Source: Bryobacterales bacterium
Lineage (GTDB): Bacteria > Acidobacteriota > Terriglobia > Bryobacterales > Bryobacteraceae
DNA: 8,559 nt
NCBI GenBank assembly: GCA_030838885.1
Contig: JAUZEU010000564.1
Location: 1 to 8,559, forward strand
Direction: 5' to 3'
The notes under the pieces were generated by a model. That model searched no databases. It worked only from the letters and a program-made list of their open reading frames with translations, and had not been told where the DNA came from. This document shows positions 6,041-8,559 of the stretch, one piece after another; the first letter of the stretch is position 1, and every line of letters starts with the position of its first letter. Both the position numbers and the translations under genes were made by a program.

Positions 6041-8559
6041 CTATTTCTCGAGAAACAACTTACTGTTCGTGACATATCGGAACATGTCCTGCATCCGGTA
6101 CCCCCCGGCCTTCAGTTTCAGTCCGTCCTGCTTCAGGTAGTTCAGCTCGTTGTACGTCAGGCTGCGCCCGATCCCGTACGTCGCCAGATGCTTGAGAAAG
6201 CTGAACGCCACCTGATCGATCCTGTCTTCAGCGAGGTATCGTCTCAGGTCGTCTACACCTGACACTTCGGTCTGATCGGGCAAACTGGATTGTGCATCCA
6301 CGGACTGCTGCTTCAGCCGCCCGCCCGCATCATACTGCTCGAAAGGAACGCCCCACGGGTCGATCTTCGCGTGACATTGATTGCACGCGGGTTGATTGCG
6401 ATGTTGCTCCAGTCGCTGGCCAAGGGTGAGGTCCTTCGTTTCCTCTTTCAGCGCCGGCACATTAGGAGGAGGATCGGCCGGAGGTTCGGCAATAATCTTC
6501 CGTGCCAGCCAGGCCCCCCGCTTCACCGGATTCGATTCCCGGCCGTCCGACAGCCCTGCCAGGATTGCGGGCTGGGTCAACAAGCCGCCCAAATCGCGCC
6601 GGCCGTGCGGGATCGCAACAAAACCCAGGCCGCTCTCAGTCTTATCGCCAATATCGTAGTAGCTCGCCACAGCCTCATTGGCGACCACGAAATCGGAATC
6701 AACAAGGTTTCGCACCGGCAGGTTATGGCGCACCAGATACTGAACAAACTCAGCCGGTTCCTGCTTGAGCTGAGTGCGTGCGTTGATGGTAAGTCTCGGA
6801 AAGCGCTTGCGGTCCGGTTCGACAACCTGGAATTTTTCCAGATTTAACCATTGGGATGCAAACTCCTGGACGAACCGTGAAAACCGCGGATCACCGATCA
6901 TCCGCTCCACCTCGGCATCCAGCTGTTTCGGCAATGCGCCGCTCGCGGCCAGCTGAAGCGTCTTGCGGTCCGGGGGGCCGTTCCAGAGAAAGTAGGAAAG
7001 CTTGGAAGCGAGTTCGTAACTATCGAGCGGCTCCGGCGCCGGAGTCTTACTGGACTCCATCAGGAAGAGGAACTGCGGTGACGTCAACGCCACCAGCAGC
7101 GCGTCCTTCACGCTGTCCGTAAAATTCTCTCCGGAAGCCGACGATTTCTGGTAAACCCCCATCAGCGCCGATTCTTCCGTCGCCGTAATGGGTCGGCGGT
7201 ACGCGCGTGTCGCGAAATCGTGAATCACCTTCCGCGCATAGGCCGGTGAATCATTCTTGCCGTCAAATTTGACGAAAATATTGTTGTGAGACGCAGGAGG
7301 CCAGGCTTCATAGAACGGTCCTTCAAATTCCACTGACCGGACCACCATCCGCGGCATATCCCGGCCATCCGTGTACTCGCTCCGGATCCCGATTTCATGA
7401 ACACCCGCCAGATAGTTCACATTGTCCTTCTCCACCTGCGGGGCAGGGAAGTTGCGCATAGTCCCTTCAAAGACATAACGCGTGAGCTGCTCGCCGGACA
7501 CAGTCTGAGGCAGACCCACCGGAGCGAACGTGCTGCCGCAATCACGACGCAGCCCCAAATGCACGCCCATCCGCGGCAACCGCTTCTCGAAAGCAATAAA
7601 GCGTTTGGAAAGTTCGTGCCCATTGGCAAGGGGGGTCAATACGATCCGGTCCATATCCCTGTTGCCACTGTTCTGCGCGCCCAGCAGCAGGGGGCCGGCA
7701 TCCAGCCGCACCACCAGAAACGCGGGTTGCTGCGGTGTGCCAGAGAATTGGCGGTCGCCCATGGTCAGCGTCATAGTGTCCTGCTGCCTTCGGTTCCCTT
7801 GCCCTCGCCCGCCCGGCGCGGCAGGCGGTTGTGCAAACTGCGCTCCGGGCTGCAGCAATCCCTGAATCTCTGCTTCGCTGAGGGTCCTGCGATAGATACG
7901 TACCTCATCCAGGTCGCCCTGAAATGGCTCGGCAATGCCAATCCGCCCTAGCTGGAGGTCCAGTTTCGGATTGTCCAGATTTCCCGGACCGATCGCGCCC
8001 CTGGCAGCCACGTAGCCATTGACATAGATCCGGCTCTCATTCTTTTCCCGCTCGCCTTGCTTTCCCCTTTTCACGACGACCACGACATGTTGCCAGGCGT
8101 TGGCTCGAATGGCTCCGGGTGCGGAGGACAAGGCCCCGTTGGAATGGTTGTCCGGTCCGTTCGTTTCAAACCGCACGGTACCTCGGCTATCCGCGACGTC
8201 CAGATACCATCCGTGCACCCCGTCGCCTCCGCGAGCCGCGATCGCAGCTTTTCGCAGTTGGTTGGGGTGAATCCAGGCCGCTACGGTAAAGTCGCCATCG
8301 CCGATGTTCAGGGCCTCATTACCGGGAATCACCACAGAATCAGTGCTGCCGCTCAGAGACACAGCCTTGCCGAAAGGAGAATCCACAAACTTTGCGCCTC
8401 CCTCCAGGCTGCCGGCTGGCATGCCAGCGCTGGCCACATCGCCGTTCAGGGGCCACGATCCGGACAGGCCCTCGCCGAGCCGTGACAAGTTCGCTGCCGG
8501 TCCGCCCGCTTCCTGCGGGTAGACGTCCACCTGGTAGATGCCCGCCTTTGGAATCGTCA
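6041..8559 (-). CDS. LamG-containing DUF1592/DUF1588/DUF1585 'planctomycete cytochrome' protein (N-terminus beyond right edge)
   Basis: The frame stays open to the right edge (TIPKAGIYQ precedes the GTG at 8530), so that GTG is not the real start. 838 residues are visible; numbering below counts from that GTG. Residues 20-226 form a LamG_3/concanavalin A-like domain (GSWPLNG, FTVAAWIHP, NAWQHVVVVVKR, IYVNGYVAA, FQGDLDEVRIYRRTLSEAEI). A Pro/Gly/Gln linker follows (231-250). Residues about 250-412 are beta-rich and include LGLRRDCG and VRSVEFEGPFYEAWPP. Then come DUF1595 (about 430-492, RKVIHDFATRAYRRP), DUF1592 (about 503-630, YELASKLSYFLWNGPPD), DUF1588 (about 645-740, with CNQCH at 716-720 and KIDPWGVPFEQYDAGGRL) and DUF1585 (about 755-829, ending TNSKLFLEK). 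Relatives usually start with a PSCyt cytochrome c and DUF1587 domain, probably in the missing part. It is likely an exported haem protein that binds polymer or glycan. The gene ends in two in-frame TAG codons, 30 nt before the DUF1552 gene. Confidence 0.93.
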   Translation of the reverse strand, partial: TIPKAGIYQVDVYPQEAGGPAANLSRLGEGLSGSWPLNGDVASAGMPAGSLEGGAKFVDSPFGKAVSLSGSTDSVVIPGNEALNIGDGDFTVAAWIHPNQLRKAAIAARGGDGVHGWYLDVADSRGTVRFETNGPDNHSNGALSSAPGAIRANAWQHVVVVVKRGKQGEREKNESRIYVNGYVAARGAIGPGNLDNPKLDLQLGRIGIAEPFQGDLDEVRIYRRTLSEAEIQGLLQPGAQFAQPPAAPGGRGQGNRRQQDTMTLTMGDRQFSGTPQQPAFLVVRLDAGPLLLGAQNSGNRDMDRIVLTPLANGHELSKRFIAFEKRLPRMGVHLGLRRDCGSTFAPVGLPQTVSGEQLTRYVFEGTMRNFPAPQVEKDNVNYLAGVHEIGIRSEYTDGRDMPRMVVRSVEFEGPFYEAWPPASHNNIFVKFDGKNDSPAYARKVIHDFATRAYRRPITATEESALMGVYQKSSASGENFTDSVKDALLVALTSPQFLFLMESSKTPAPEPLDSYELASKLSYFLWNGPPDRKTLQLAASGALPKQLDAEVERMIGDPRFSRFVQEFASQWLNLEKFQVVEPDRKRFPRLTINARTQLKQEPAEFVQYLVRHNLPVRNLVDSDFVVANEAVASYYDIGDKTESGLGFVAIPHGRRDLGGLLTQPAILAGLSDGRESNPVKRGAWLARKIIAEPPADPPPNVPALKEETKDLTLGQRLEQHRNQPACNQCHAKIDPWGVPFEQYDAGGRLKQQSVDAQSSLPDQTEVSGVDDLRRYLAEDRIDQVAFSFLKHLATYGIGRSLTYNELNYLKQDGLKLKAGGYRMQDMFRYVTNSKLFLEK

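Overview
The window most likely comes from an Acidobacteriota genome of the Bryobacter/Solibacter type. This is inferred from the gene families and the GC-rich, single-strand layout, not from any marker gene. The evidence is a very large TonB-dependent receptor with an N-terminal carboxypeptidase-regulatory-like domain, next to a DUF1592/DUF1588/DUF1585 'planctomycete cytochrome' protein and a Tat-exported DUF1552 protein. These families are expanded in Acidobacteriota and Planctomycetota. All four genes lie on the minus strand, so transcription runs from the right edge to the left. I see no tRNA, rRNA, CRISPR array or insertion sequence.

In order of transcription: (1) 8559-6041 is a large DUF1592-family protein, cut by the right edge, with a LamG (concanavalin A-like) domain before its DUF1595-DUF1592-DUF1588-DUF1585 modules and a CxxCH haem-type motif. 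(2) After 30 nt comes a complete DUF1552 protein with a twin-arginine signal (6010-4664). (3) A 267-nt gap (4663-4397) is rich in short inverted and direct repeats and holds a candidate promoter. (4) A complete TonB-dependent outer-membrane receptor follows (4396-1022). (5) Its stop codon overlaps by one base the start of a Tat-exported GH42-like glycosidase candidate (1022-1), which runs off the left edge.

All four products appear to be exported or outer-membrane proteins; for the first this is inferred from its domains, since its N-terminus is missing. A reasonable model is a polymer-use locus: the LamG/cytochrome protein and the DUF1552 protein act on or bind material outside the cytoplasmic membrane, the receptor imports fragments, and the GH42-like enzyme processes them. 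No SusD-like partner gene, regulator or transporter ATPase is visible. The least explained parts are the intergenic repeats ahead of the receptor, the glycosidase with a conserved zinc-type Cys cluster but no Glu at the usual acid/base position, and the LamG domain that appears inserted inside another domain.
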